Positions 34,981 through 46,137 of a stretch of DNA of 64,000 nucleotides are shown here, piece after piece. Made by a program: the position numbers and the translations under genes. Source of the DNA: Microthyrium microscopicum (lineage: Eukaryota > Ascomycota > Dothideomycetes > Microthyriales > Microthyriaceae). The DNA is taken from NCBI GenBank assembly GCA_010405405.1, contig MU004230.1, positions 1,323,744 to 1,387,743 on the forward strand, read 5' to 3'. Every line of letters begins with the position of its first letter. Positions within the stretch are counted from its first letter, which is position 1. The notes beneath the pieces were generated by a model. It searched no databases. It saw nothing but the letters and a program-made list of their open reading frames with translations, and was not told where the DNA came from.

Positions 34981-37733
34981 CTAAGCCTTTCTAACAATAA
35001 CATCGGAAACAACTTTTGGCTTTGGGTCTTCGGTTCGTAGCCATTCCCCATTGAAGGCATTTATCAGCCAATTTTGAAGCTCTGTGGTATAAATTAGCTC
35101 AAGAAATAACGATATGTACGTTATAACTTACTATCATACACAATGCGATTAGCATTGTGGAAGTATATGCCGTGATCAGAGTCTGGGAATACATGAACAT
35201 CGTAGTTCTCGACGCCTGCCAGATCCAATTTGTCGATAAGTGTATAGGTGTTTTGGGTGTGAACGTTATCGTCAGCTACGCCATGCATGACTAAAAATCG
35301 TACGTTCTTCCCAAGTCCATTGACGTCGTGGATGGAGGTGTTATCGTAGCCCGCCGCGTTTTCTTGCGGTGTAAGCATGTAGCGCTCTGTATATATTGAG
35401 TCATAAAATCGCCAATCTGTTACTGGCGCCACTGCCATGCCATACTTGAATGTTTGACCTTGATCGACCTCAAGGGTCTTCAAGGTCATGAAGCCGCCAT
35501 AACTCCAGCCCCAGATAGCCATGCGGTCTCCGTCAACGTATTTTTTGGCTTTCCATATTTTGGCGGCAGCAATTTGATCCGCGGCTTCGTATTGACCTAG
35601 GTTTCCGCGAACAATGCAACGGGTCTTACGGCCCATGAAACCAGTTCCTCGACCATCGACTGTTACTACGATGTAGCCGAGGGAGGCAGCGACGTACGCC
35701 TGGAAATCTACAGTAAACTTCTTTGCAACAGTTTGAGATCCTGGGCCTTGGTACATATAGAAGAGAACGGGGTATTTGCGTTTCTCGGAAAAGTGTGGTG
35801 GTCGACGTTCAAGGACATTGAGTTCGTAGCCATCAATGTTGATGGTGGAGTAGACATTAATCGGTAGTTCGTGGGCAGATGCAAAGCCTTTAAGCAGCGT
35901 GTTGTCTTCGATTGTTTGTTCGTATTTGGGACTGTCTGGAGTACTGATGACTTTCTGCCATGGTACACCGGGACCTTCGTAGTCTAACAAAGCAAATCCG
36001 GAGCCAGAAGAGAAGCTCACGTCATGGTAACCCTCAACCTTAGAGTCTGTGACAGGAGACAAGGAGGAGCCATCTAGCTTGACGCGATATACATGTCGTT
36101 GGATGGCGGACTCTTTCGTTGCCACAAAGTACACCCAGTTGTTCTTAAGATCAATTGATGAAGGTGCATCGACAACCTCCCATTTCCCAGAAGTTAACAT
36201 GATAGGATCGGAACTATCCAGAGGTGTAAAGTAGGCAAGATGGTCGTATCCTTCGTGGATGATGGTATCCACATATCCGGAATGCGGTCTTCCGTTCTTT
36301 GGATCAGGTGGAATGAATCGAGTCTTCTCAGAGACCTCAAACCACCCACCATCGAGCTTGTTCACATCTTGCTCTCGAACAGTTCGTCCAGTTCGGCGCT
36401 CAGCATCAATCAGGACAACCTTGAGAACATCGCTGACTCGATTGGTTTCTTTTACAAGAACCTTTCCATCAGTGCCAGCCCAAACTACCTCGTTGATGAG
36501 GCGATTCTTGTCTTCAAAATCTCCGTCTATCTTGACCTCAAAAACATTATTCTTGGTGACATCGTAGAAGAGCAGATTGACGATCGGGTTTGGCGCCCCA
36601 GCTTTCGGATATTTGATATCGCGAACCTCTGGATAGTTTTCCTCGCCGGGTTGTGGGCTCTTGCCACTTGGTCGGGAAAGAAAGTATTGAACAGGAAATG
36701 TTGGCACCATTGATTCGTTTGTTCTGAGAAATGCGACATATTTCCCGTCCTCAGACCACCATGTCGCGCTGTTTGCACTGAATACTTCTTCTTCATATAC
36801 CCAGTCGGGCACACCGTAGAAAAGCTCTTTACCACCATCCTTTGTGATTTGCACCACTGATTTTGCGTCATCCAATTTGCGGATGAATAGGTTGTTGTCC
36901 CGAACAAATACAATCGCATCCCCCTTTGGCGACCAAGAAGCCAGCTGTATACGTTTATCCGGATTATTTGGATCCAGAGCCTCGCCCTTCTGGCTATTCA
37001 CATCGAACAACCAGTACAATCCTGTGAATGAATGCCGCCAATTACCCTGCTTGCCACTCATCACCAAAACCGTTCTTAGATTCGGACTCGGCCACGTCTC
37101 CGCGGGATACACACTGGCACTTCCAACTGTAAAGTGCGGGCTAAGCATCAATATGCGCTTTGCGTCGCCCATAACCTGTGCCTGGCCCTCGCGATTCCGC
37201 ACATCGTCCACCACCAAATAGCCTCCACGACCTCCGCCTGCCTCAAGCAGTAACCCGTCCTGCCCTTCCGGCCCAGCAATCCACCGAATCGCATGTTTCC
37301 GCGCACGCCATGCGCCCGTCAACACTTGATCTAGTGTGACTTTACGCCCCGAGCCGACCGTCTGCGTCGCCGCAGGATCGTGTGGCCTTGTGCTAGCATG
37401 CTTGTAGCCACCACTTATAACAAACTGCGCTGCAGCTAATCCCCAGCCTACTAGGCAGAGAAGTGCGATAAGCCATATCACGCGACGCGCTTTGCGATCT
37501 ATGGGCACTATGCCGTTGAAGTGTGTACCGGGATGGGCCTCGACATCGTCGTCGTCGTCGAGCGGGTGGCCATGAAGGGGTTTATCTGAGTAAGGTTCGT
37601 TTGCGGAGTGGCGGGCAGCGAATCCGTTGAGGTTCTCGAGGACTATGGAGCTGGTGGAGTCGGTGTCGAGGGAGGTGCGAGTCGAGTCTGCGGTAAGCGG
37701 TTTCGTCTCTTCGTAGTCGGGTTCGGGTGCCAT
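34981..37733 (-). CDS. Dipeptidyl aminopeptidase, type II membrane S9B serine protease (DapB/Ste13-like)
   Basis: Two exons (35132-37733 and 34981-35081) give about 900 residues. The start is the ATG of [13 protein letters not shown]; upstream ATGs add residues unlike the family. After an acidic cytosolic tail comes one membrane anchor ([20 protein letters not shown], about residues 85-105), then the DPP-IV beta-propeller and the alpha/beta-hydrolase domain. The catalytic Ser is in [10 protein letters not shown], the Asp in HGVADDNVH and the His in PDSDHG. The last exon codes a short tail ending [10 protein letters not shown]. Such enzymes cleave X-Pro/X-Ala dipeptides from peptide N-termini in Golgi or vacuole. 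Vacuolar DapB-type is favoured by the lumenal architecture, but Ste13 cannot be excluded. Confidence 0.9.
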
Positions 37734-38425
37734 ACTTGGCGGTTGTTGGGGGGTGGTTATGATGATGTTGCGTTGGTATATTTTTGTCCCATGGCCTCGG
37801 AGGATAAATGTAGGATTTATATAGGTGAAGGGGTGGGATTGCAGGAATATTAGTGGGAGCTTGAAGAGTTGAAGTTGAGATGCCACATTAGATGCGACGG
37901 GAGCCGAGCCTCATGCAGATCAACCCTTGCACTTTTGTGGTTAGATCAAGAACAGCTTAAAGCTATTCCCCAGCCAGCTAGATCACTTCGAAACCAATTT
38001 GTTTGTCTTGAACAGCTACGAGTAGTGGTTCAAAGAACGATTCTTCGATTTAATCGTGGTAACTATCATTTCATCCGCAAGTGCTTATACTTGCTGGAGA
38101 ACCAACATGGTTAACAGTTCTACCATCCAAAGCTTTGTCCTTCAGCAGTTCAGCCTTGTATCCATTATAATGATTCGGGGTAGTATCTCCCGTGATAATG
38201 TGACCATAAACGCAGAGTGCAAAGTGCTTCTACCTCAGTTCCTTGAGTCTCTGGAAAAGCTCTAGAGGGTTATACAGGTTGAAGTAGCTTCGCTGAAATC
38301 ATGGAAAGCATCAAGTCTCATTCTGGTGGCAACTTTGCAATAGCCATTCTCTTGAGCAAGGGTATCACATTTCCTCCACTCCAACTTTCTGCCTTCTGTC
38401 CGTTGTCGAGGCGTTTCACAGGAGT
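37734..38425. other. Intergenic, DPAP to RPB7
   Basis: The gap holds the DPAP promoter and the RPB7 3' end. No gene or repeat is seen. Confidence 0.5.
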
Positions 38426-39144
38426 CTAGGAGTTAGCGAGAACACTGTGCACGAATGTTAGTATAAGCGGTTAGCGATAGTCTGCGCAACATACCCAAGA
38501 TAGTCCTACGAAGGTGTTGTTAGTGAATATCTATAACATTGAGTGGACGTTAGCTTACCTCGTTAATGGTGGCAATACCGGTCAAGCGGTTCATGGTAGC
38601 TTTCACTCCAAGCAGTCTTACACGGACTGAGCTGCTACGTTCGATCGTCATGTCCTTGTTGTTTGTCCATTGTGGACCGGCGCCTTGGGTTTCAAAGAAC
38701 ATGTCCTTTGGCATATGCTATTGTTGTTTAGTAAATCTTGAAGAAATGCGATTTTAGACAGTCAGTACCTCTTGCGACACGAAGACCACCAAAGCACCGA
38801 TCTCGCAAAAGAAACCAGACTCAACAAGGTTGAGAACCACACCATCGACCTAAACTTGATAAGTATTGGGTTTCCAGTTGACGTTTAGCACCTACCACTT
38901 CTCGCTTGTAAGGTTGCCAGCACAAAGCCTTCATATATGCAGTATATTCAATGTGTCCACCACCAGGTATCGTACGTCCCTCCGAAAACTTGTCATCCTC
39001 AAGAATGCAGACGATGAAGTAGTTGTCTTCGATCATGCCCTCGATCTCTGTGTGTATTCTCTTGGTCAACTCATTGTGTAGTCCAGAGCCTAGATAGCTG
39101 GCGTGTACGTAGAACACGCGCTCGAGTTCCTTGACGAAGAACAT
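38426..39144 (-). CDS. RPB7: RNA polymerase II subunit Rpb7
   Basis: Exons 38896-39144, 38769-38849, 38559-38717, an 11-nt exon 38495-38505 and a terminal exon ending at 38426. The start MFFVKELERVFYVHASYLG fits Rpb7 (yeast MFFIKDLS...). Key Rpb7 landmarks are GRTIPGGGHIEY, YMKALCWQPYKREVVDG, then GFFCEIGALVVFVSQEHMPKDM (the S1/OB part) and ATINEDYLG at the end. Rpb7 pairs with Rpb4 as the Pol II stalk that binds nascent RNA. Reading through the last donor instead gives DYLG plus eleven residues, so the very end is uncertain; the TACTAAC branch and CACAG acceptor favour splicing. It is rather diverged from yeast. Promoter faces ATP1 across the repeat array. Confidence 0.85.
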
Positions 39145-39730
39145 GATGGGAGAGATAAGCTCGAGAACGAGGTAGCAGGCGCGCCCTATTGGCAAAGGCG
39201 CGCGTTGGAATGCGACAGGAGTATAAGATCGCGGGGAACAATAGAGACTGGATAGAGGGGATGCGTAGGCGCTTTCTACGTTCGAAAGATACGATGTCTG
39301 TGTGGTGCGGATGGATAGAGCTAGGGTGGATGCGCGCTCAGTCGTTGAGTTGGTTGGTTTGGACGAGGTTTATGGGGAGGACTGAGAGTGAGCTGGAGCT
39401 TTGAAAGTCAAATGTTGAATGCGCTGTGCAGATGTGAAAGGCAGGCATGCGCGACGGGGGTGAAAGCTCACAAGCTAGTCCATATTGCCACTAGCGTCGA
39501 ATTCGAGGTTCAGGTTGTGCGAGGTACTGATTTCTGATTGAGGTGAGAGCACTTGCCAATCCCGCCAGGTGCATCGAACATCCTCATGTTTAATTCCGTT
39601 GCACTTATCATTGCCTCAGGACGTATAGATACGAGCTGTTTGATCCAGAGATTGAGATTAGGTACTCAATTGGAGAAATGGATATAGATACTACCCTACC
39701 AATCAACGAACTGACAAAACAATCTACAAC
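39145..39730. promoter_or_regulatory. RPB7 upstream region
   Basis: No supported gene lies between the RPB7 start and the first foldback element. It should contain the RPB7 promoter. Short open frames lack motifs. Confidence 0.45.
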
Positions 39731-39890
39731 TTCCTATCAACGTTGATGGCTTCCACCAACGCTACTAACCAAAACATGCTGTGTGTCTCATCGTATTCGA
39801 CAATCCTCCAGAAAACAAACGCCCTCTGTGGGAAAGAAGCACTCGATAACACAGCGTGGTTGATGGTTGACGTCGCAGTCGATGGGAACA
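39731..39890. repeat. Solo foldback element, diverged
   Basis: The left arm TTCCTATCAACGTTGATGG and the right arm ending GCAGTCGATGGGAAC are imperfect inverted repeats. The interior GCACTCGATAACACAGCGTGG closely matches GCACTCGATGATATAGCGTGG in ADE12 intron 6, so this belongs to the same family. It is more diverged than the intron copies. Confidence 0.65.
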
Positions 39891-40058
39891 TGCCATTCAT
39901 TTCCCATTCAGTTGGTGAATCAAAGCAGAAGCATGGATATGCATGAGAGCCTGAGCAGCAAAAATGAGTTGATAGTTCATCAACTACCTACAGTACTTGC
40001 CATCGCATCTGTTACATAGCGAATGTTCTGATTCTCATCGTTTCCGATGATTTGTCCA

Positions 40059-41215
40059 GTTTTCAACCCGCTCGATGACGGGATAAGACTCGTCAACAAA
40101 GCGTGACAGATGGCTCCCATCAAAGCTGATGGGAGCATGACAATTAAGCAAATTCTGAATACACGATGGGAAGCATCGTACATGGTAACAAAGCGTAGCA
40201 CTTGGTCCCCATCGAAGCTGATGGGAGCACGACTAATTTGGCTGTCGTTCGGTTTGCCGTATGCATATTTGGGTCCAGTTTTTCAACGCACTCGATCGGC
40301 GAGATAGAACTCGATAACAGAGCGAATCAGGTGGCTCCCATCGCATCTGATGGGGGTACGACTAGTTTGGCCGGTTTAGTAAGGAGGCGATTCGTCCAGT
40401 TTCCCAACGCACTCGATGGGCGAGATAGAACTCGATAAAAGAGCGAATCAGGTGGCTCCCATCGCATCTGATGGGAGTACGACCAGTTTGGACGGTTTAG
40501 TAAGTAAGCGATTTGTCCACTTTCCCAGCGCACTCGATGGGAGACAGCGTACTCGTTCATTAACGTAGCAGCTGGCTCCCATCGAAGCTAATGGGAGTAC
40601 AGCTGTTTTGGCCGNNNNNNNNNNNNNNNNNNNNNNNNNNNNNNNNNNNNNNNNNNNNNNNNNNNNNNNNNNNNNNNNNNNNNNNNNNNNNNNNNNNNNN
40701 NNNNNNNNNNNNNNNNNNNNNNNNNNNNNNNNNNNNNNNNNNNNNNNNNNNNNNNNNNNNNNNNNNNNNNNNNNNNNNNNNNNNNNNNNCACTCGATGGG
40801 AGACAGCGTACTCGATCATTAACGTAGCAGCTGGCTCCCATCGACGCTGATGGGAATACGCGAGTTATTCTGTCCTTTGGTCTGTAATTTGGCGATTTCC
40901 CCAGCGCACTCGATGGGAGACAGCGTACTCAGTAAAAAGCGTAGCAGCTGGCTCCCATCGAGTGCGCTGGGAATACACGAGTTTACTGTTTTATTTGATA
41001 TGCAATTAGTCCATTTTCCCAGCGCACTCGATGGGAGACAGCGTACTCAGTAATAAATCGTAGCAGCTGGCTCCCATCAGCGTCGATGGGAATACGCGAG
41101 TTATTCTGTCTTTTGATCTGCAATTTGTCCATTGTCCCAGCGCACTCGATGGGAGACAGCGTACTCGGTAATAAAGCGTAGCAGCTGGCTCCCATCAGAG
41201 CTGATGGGAAAAACG
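40059..41215. repeat. Tandem array of foldback units, about 118-bp period
   Basis: At least nine units are visible, marked by CTCCCATC arms at about 40114, 40206, 40335, 40456, 40576, 40835, 40952, 41071 and 41189. Spacing is 92 and 129 in the ragged left part, then about 120, then 117-119 bp. Each unit has a left arm like CCCAGCGCACTCGATGGGAG, a loop containing GCGTAGCAGCTGG and a right arm like CTCCCATCGANGCTGATGGG, followed by about 46 bp of spacer. Right-hand units are nearly identical and left-hand ones more diverged, so growth probably occurred at the right end. The array lies in the ATP1 upstream region and contains an assembly gap. Confidence 0.9.
40615..40789. other. Assembly gap (175 N) inside the tandem array
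   Basis: A run of N interrupts the array. The flanking arms are 259 bp apart, a little more than two 118-bp units, so the true number of units is unknown. Confidence 0.99.
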
Positions 41216-41476
41216 CCGAATTTTTGTGCTTTGGTTGACATATAAAATCGGGAAGATTATATCCAACCATCGGGGAAAAGTCGGGTGATTACGGTAGGCT
41301 TGGCATGGCTTGGCACCGAGGAAAGAGCATCCAGTGCTCTGAAGGTTTTACTCTTCATCTCATCAAGCTCTATCCGCAACCTACCTCATCCATCTCCTCT
41401 CCAATACCTCTTTATCCGTCTCAATTGCCTGCAGGGCCACTCAGTAGAGCTTCTGTAGACACTTTGAACGGTCATC

Positions 41477-43735
41477 ATGTTCCGGACCGCCCTCAGACAA
41501 ACTGCCCGGGTGGCAGCTTCCTCAGGAAGCAGAATCGCCATTGTAAGTCTCAATCAAGCTCAATTGCGATTCTCAATAGCTCTACATGTGGAAATGCGCA
41601 AAATATGGACACGTTACACCATCGATTGAGCATTTTTACGTGTGCAGAGCTCTTGCGTGGACGTGGTCAACGTTTTTTTCTCCAAAGCATAGCTCGCTAA
41701 CAAAACTTTGATATAGAACCGATCTACCCCAGCCGCTCTCAATGCCATCCGCAACTACGCCTCCGAGTCCAAGGCCACGCCTACTGAGGTGTCCTCTATC
41801 CTCGAACAACGAATTCGCGGTGTTCAGGAGGAATCCGGTCTCGCCGAGACTGGTCGAGTTCTCTCCGTCGGGTACGATTCGGCTGTTCGAAATCGCAATA
41901 AAGGTTCTCAATACTGATGCTTAAATAGTGATGGTATCGCTCGTGTTCATGGTATGAGCAATGTCCAGGCCGAAGAACTTGTCGAGTACGTTTTGAGCAA
42001 TTTTTGGATCACAACTTGGACATGGATTGACCAATATCTAGGTTCGCATCCGGTGTCAAGGGCATGTGCATGAACTTGGAAGCTGGCCAAGTCGGTGTCG
42101 TGCTTTTCGGTTCTGATCGTCTTGTCAAGGAAGGCGAGACTGTCAAGCGTACTGGAGAAATTGTACGTCGAAATCCTTGTCCTCCTTTGTCTAGATACTA
42201 ACATATCTAGGTCGATGTACCAGTTGGCCCAGAACTTCTAGGTCGTGTCGTCGATGCTCTCGGTAACCCCATTGATGGTAAGGGACCCATCAAGACCAAG
42301 GAAAAGCGTCGTGCTCAACTCAAGGCTCCCGGTATCCTTCCCCGTCATTCCGTCAATCAACCTGTGCAAACTGGTCTCAAGTCCGTCGATGCCATGGTTC
42401 CAATTGGCCGTGGTCAACGTGAACTTATCATCGGTGATCGTCAAACCGGAAAGACCGCTGTCGCCCTGGATGCCATGCTAAACCAAAAGCGTTGGAACGA
42501 GGGTTCCGACGAGGTCAAGAAGCTCTACTGCATCTACGTCGCCGTTGGTCAAAAGCGATCCACTGTTGCTCAGCTCGTCAAGACTCTTGAGGAGAACGAT
42601 GCTCTCAAGTACAGCATCGTTGTTGCCGCTACTGCCTCTGAAGCCGCTCCTCTACAGTACATTGCTCCTTTCACTGGTACATCTATGGTAAGATTTCCGC
42701 GTCTTTACCCCTTCAACGCATTTCGATGAACTTCTATCGACTGCAATGTTTGCCATCAGTCTTCTTAAATAGTGACTGCGCTATTTCCCATCGCATTTGA
42801 TACTCTTGCCAGTATTTAGTGCAATCGATGGGAATCAAAGCAGTTACCATTTAAGAAGTCTTATGGAAGCCATCGTAGTTGATGGGGCACATCACCCAAT
42901 TAGCTCGCCTATTTTGACACCGCCTTGTATGAATGATCCTTTGCTAATCAAAAAATTTAAGGGGGAGTGGTTCCGCGACAATGGAAAACACGCCCTTATC
43001 ATCTACGACGATTTGTCCAAGCAGGCCGTCGCTTACCGTCAAATGTCTCTCTTGCTTCGTCGCCCTCCTGGACGTGAGGCCTACCCCGGTGATGTCTTCT
43101 ACCTACATTCCCGTCTTCTAGAACGATCTGCCAAGATGAACGACACACACGGTGGTGGATCTCTCACTGCTCTCCCAATCATCGAAACCCAAGGTGGTGA
43201 TGTGTCTGCTTATATCCCCACAAACGTCATTTCCATCACTGATGGTCAGATTTTCTTGGAAGCCGATCTCTTCTACAAGGGTATCCGACCTGCCATCAAC
43301 GTCGGTCTCTCTGTGTCCCGTGTCGGTTCTGCTGCCCAGCTCAAGGCCATGAAGCAAGTCGCTGGTTCATTGAAGCTCTTCTTGGCCCAATATCGTGAAG
43401 TCGCTGCTTTCGCTCAGTTCGGTTCCGATTTGGATGCTTCCACCAAGCAAACTCTTAGCCGTGGTGAACGTCTTACCGAACTCCTCAAGCAAAAGCAATA
43501 TTCACCAATGGCTGTCAACGAGATGGTTCCTCTTATCTTTGCTGGTGTCAACGGTTACCTCGATAGCGTGCCTGTCGCCAAGGTTGGCCAATGGGAGGCT
43601 GACTTCGTCGCTCATCTCAAGTCAAGCGAGTCGGAAGTTCTCTCACAAATCGAAAAGGAGGGTGCTTTGAGCAAAGAGTTGGAAGGCAAACTCAAGGACA
43701 TTGTACAGTCATTCACCAAGAGCTTCGTGGGTTAG
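41477..43735 (+). CDS. ATP1: Mitochondrial ATP synthase subunit alpha
   Basis: Six exons (41477-41542, 41717-41871, 41939-41985, 42042-42162, 42211-42687, 42962-43735). The start [20 protein letters not shown] is an Arg-rich mitochondrial presequence. Conserved F1-alpha features follow in order: [27 protein letters not shown], the P-loop [32 protein letters not shown], the signature [17 protein letters not shown], and a tail ending TKSFVG. The protein forms the F1 hexamer with beta and carries the noncatalytic nucleotide site. Four introns are 48-174 bp and intron 5 is 274 bp because it carries a foldback element. Its acceptor is TTTAAG rather than CAG. Confidence 0.97.
42753..42866. repeat. 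Foldback element inside ATP1 intron 5
   Basis: The left arm starting CCATCAGTCTTCTTAAATAG (42753) and the right arm ending ATTTAAGAAGTCTTATGG (42866) are inverted repeats over about 40 bp, with few mismatches. The inner parts contain TTCCCATCG and CGATGGGAA, the core of the family. The element is about 114 bp and lies wholly inside the 42688-42961 intron. A weaker outer pair (CCCCTTCAAC at 42708 and GTTGATGGGG at 42878) hints at a nested second copy. Confidence 0.85.
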
Positions 43736-44072
43736 AAAGTGTGATAGTGAAGTGTACGTAGGTCCGGCGAATATTGAAATCGGTCTTGTTTCAGTGCTGA
43801 TTGTCAATGTAGATGTATAATACAGGTAGATCTCCGTGGCAAAACGTGTGTTTGAGAGCAGTGATGGTGAGAAAAAGGGGATTCAGCGTGTTTTCTTTTA
43901 CCAGCGGCTTCTTCTGAGGCAGAGTGATATCCCGCTTTTCCTTTTCGGGTGCTACACTTTGTCTGGATCTCTAGACAGGCTCTGCTCTTGGGGCATAAAA
44001 CTCAGCTTTGTACTTAGTTGAATTGCAGTTCTTTTGTTGATACATTTTGCAACCTCTGCTTCCAACATATGC
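43736..44072. other. ATP1 3' region
   Basis: Presumed 3' UTR and terminator of ATP1. No gene is seen. Confidence 0.45.
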
Positions 44073-44240
44073 GTGCTCCCATCTACTTTACTAATTGTCA
44101 TGAGCTTCTTGAACGAGAAGTTGCTTTCTTTGCCATCGAATCTCTGGCTTCAATGGGTCAACGAGTGATCTAGTGCAATGGTAGATTGAGCGCAATCTCT
44201 TCATGAAAGTGGGTGGCAGCCATCTTAGTTTATGGGAGCT
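44073..44240. repeat. Solo foldback element between ATP1 and SDR genes
   Basis: It opens GTGCTCCCATC (44074) and closes TTTATGGGAGC (about 44238), with interior GCAATGGTAGATTGAGCGCAA and GGCAGCCATCTTAG, resembling the right half of other family members. The arms match well only at their tips. It lies in the short promoter of the SDR gene. Confidence 0.6.
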
Positions 44241-44480
44241 AGCTATTTACTTTGTTCATTCCTCTAGCTTGGTTTCCAGTCAATGGGGCAAAGATATTTG
44301 AATTACGAGGTCGTGATACTTCAGAAAAAAGGTTGCAAAGCGAAATAACTGTCAAAACCGAGGTCTGTGCTCAATACTTCTTGACTTTGAAGACCTTCTT
44401 CAAGCTCAAGCCAACACTGATGCAACTACCATCTCTTATCTTCTCCTTCATCAAGATCAACATTCATTCTCCGCGACATC

Positions 44481-45657
44481 ATGGCACCAAATAACAAGAC
44501 TCTTGGCCATGTAGCCATTATCGGCGGTTGCGGATTCGTCGGTTTCAACATTGTCAACCTCATCTTAGAACGTTACCCTGAATCCAAGATCGCAGTCCTC
44601 GACGTCCGAACAGATGTCAATCGGCTTGACAATTCCAGTGTTTCCTACAACCAATGCGATATCACAGACTTTTCAGCCCTGAAGGAGCTGTTCGGCAAGC
44701 TCAAGCTTGACACTGTCATCCATACTGCTGCATTAATACCTATGGCCGACTCGGCAAACTCAAGGAAAATTAGCTACAAAGTTAACGTGGACGGTACCAA
44801 AAACCTTTTGGCAGTCTCCCAAGAGACTGGAGTCAAGGCATTTGTTTTCACAAGCTCCTCAAGCGTGGTTGTGGGCGATGTATGGGAAGTGATAAATGCT
44901 GATGAGAGCTGGCCGGTGCTGGTTGGCAAAGACCAACCAGAATATTACTCGACGACAAAGGTATTTGTCCCTTCGCTTGTTGAAGTATTCTTAAGGCCTA
45001 ACCAATAACTAGGCTATGGCTGAAATTGCTGTCCTCGAGGCCAATCGCTCCTCATCTTCCTCCCTTCTCACCTGCGCCCTCCGACCCGCCGGCATATTCG
45101 GCGATCATGACAACACCAGCCTTCTCCGTACCCTACAAATTCGTGGCGCCAAAATGTGCTTCCAGATCGGCAACGGCGAAAACCTCTTTGATTTTACATA
45201 TGTCAAGAACGTTGCTCATGCTCACCTACTCGCAGCCGAGGCGCTTCTCCAGACACATACGCTCGGCATCACGCCGCTAGACTCGGAACGAGTTGACGGA
45301 GAAGCATTCTTCATCACAAATGGGGAACCAGTCTATTTCTGGGACTTCATCAGGCGGATCTGGATTCTAAGAGGCATGCCAGAGGACAAAACATTTGACC
45401 TCAGCAAAGTATGGGTAATCTCCATCACGGTGGGCATGTTCTTCGCGACGCTTTCGGAACTTATTATGGGACTGCTGGGCAGGACTGCGAATTTCAATCG
45501 GCTTTCCATCAAGGCGAGTGCGATGACTCGGTATTTCAATATCGATAAGGCGCGAATGCGGCTCAAGTATGAGCCGCTTTTTGGCTTGGACGAGGGTGTA
45601 CAGCGAGGTGTGCGGCAGATGGTCAGTCAAGAGTCTACTTCCGAGAAGAAAGGTTGA
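44481..45657 (+). CDS. 3-beta-hydroxysteroid dehydrogenase-like extended SDR (Erg26-type)
   Basis: Two exons (44481-44960, 45013-45657) give about 374 residues. The NAD-binding motif is IIGGCGFVGFNIV, followed by VLDVR and CDITD; the active-site pair is YYSTTK, with the K ending exon 1. PAGIFGDHD and NGENLFDFTYVKNVAHAH are typical of the 3-beta-HSD / sterol-4-alpha-carboxylate 3-dehydrogenase group. A hydrophobic segment near residue 310 (ISITVGMFFATLSELIMGLL) suggests ER membrane association. Family members oxidise sterol 4-carboxylates in ergosterol synthesis or act in secondary metabolism; which of these applies is not decidable here. Confidence 0.85.
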
Positions 45658-45867
45658 GGAAGAGTGTGAGTTGCTTTGCTGTGTATAAATGTAAATAATA
45701 GTAATTACTCAATATGTACCGAATTAGGACAATCTTCAGGCTTGCTGATGGCTTAAATGCACTAGAAGGTCACGCTGGAGGATTCGTGCAACGAGGACTC
45801 CACTAGTTCTCGGCCAGCCATCACACGACATACGTCGAGCTGGTGGGCAATTGTTATTCGATTTTAT

Positions 45868-46137
45868 CTATTTCTTCTCCGAATCATCCGCGTCCTCGAT
45901 TCTTCCCTGTTCCTGAGACTCGCCAGGGATGAGCTTGCCTCGAGAATCCATATGAAGCGTCTCTTCCGTTGGATCTTGGCCAGGCTGCTGAGAGCTTCGA
46001 TGGACTGTAGTGCCCCGTGCATCAGTTGAGGTGCTCTGAGTAGACTTCCATGTCTGAGGAGCTTCGTCGTTGCGGGAGGATGTGAAGGTGGAGCTGCTGA
46101 AGCTCTTGGAAGTGAAGTTAGACTGCTGGTTCGACAT
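45868..46137 (-). CDS. Small Ser/Thr-rich fungal protein, unknown
   Basis: A single exon of 89 residues starting MSNQQSNFTSKSFSSSTF. A longer frame from 46230 would add 31 atypical residues. The composition is Ser/Thr/Gln-rich and hydrophilic without Cys or membrane segment, ending in an acidic Lys tail (EDADDSEKK). Small proteins with TSKSFSSS starts occur in filamentous fungi but I know no function. It could be stress- or spore-associated (speculative). Confidence 0.6.
   Translation of the reverse strand: MSNQQSNFTSKSFSSSTFTSSRNDEAPQTWKSTQSTSTDARGTTVHRSSQQPGQDPTEETLHMDSRGKLIPGESQEQGRIEDADDSEKK

Noticed and set aside
40059-41215. CRISPR array
   Set aside because: Spacers are not unique, the repeat unit is a long foldback, and the genome is fungal.
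40110-41270. Several 65-120-codon frames in the tandem array
   Set aside because: They arise from the repeat unit itself and run through the N gap.
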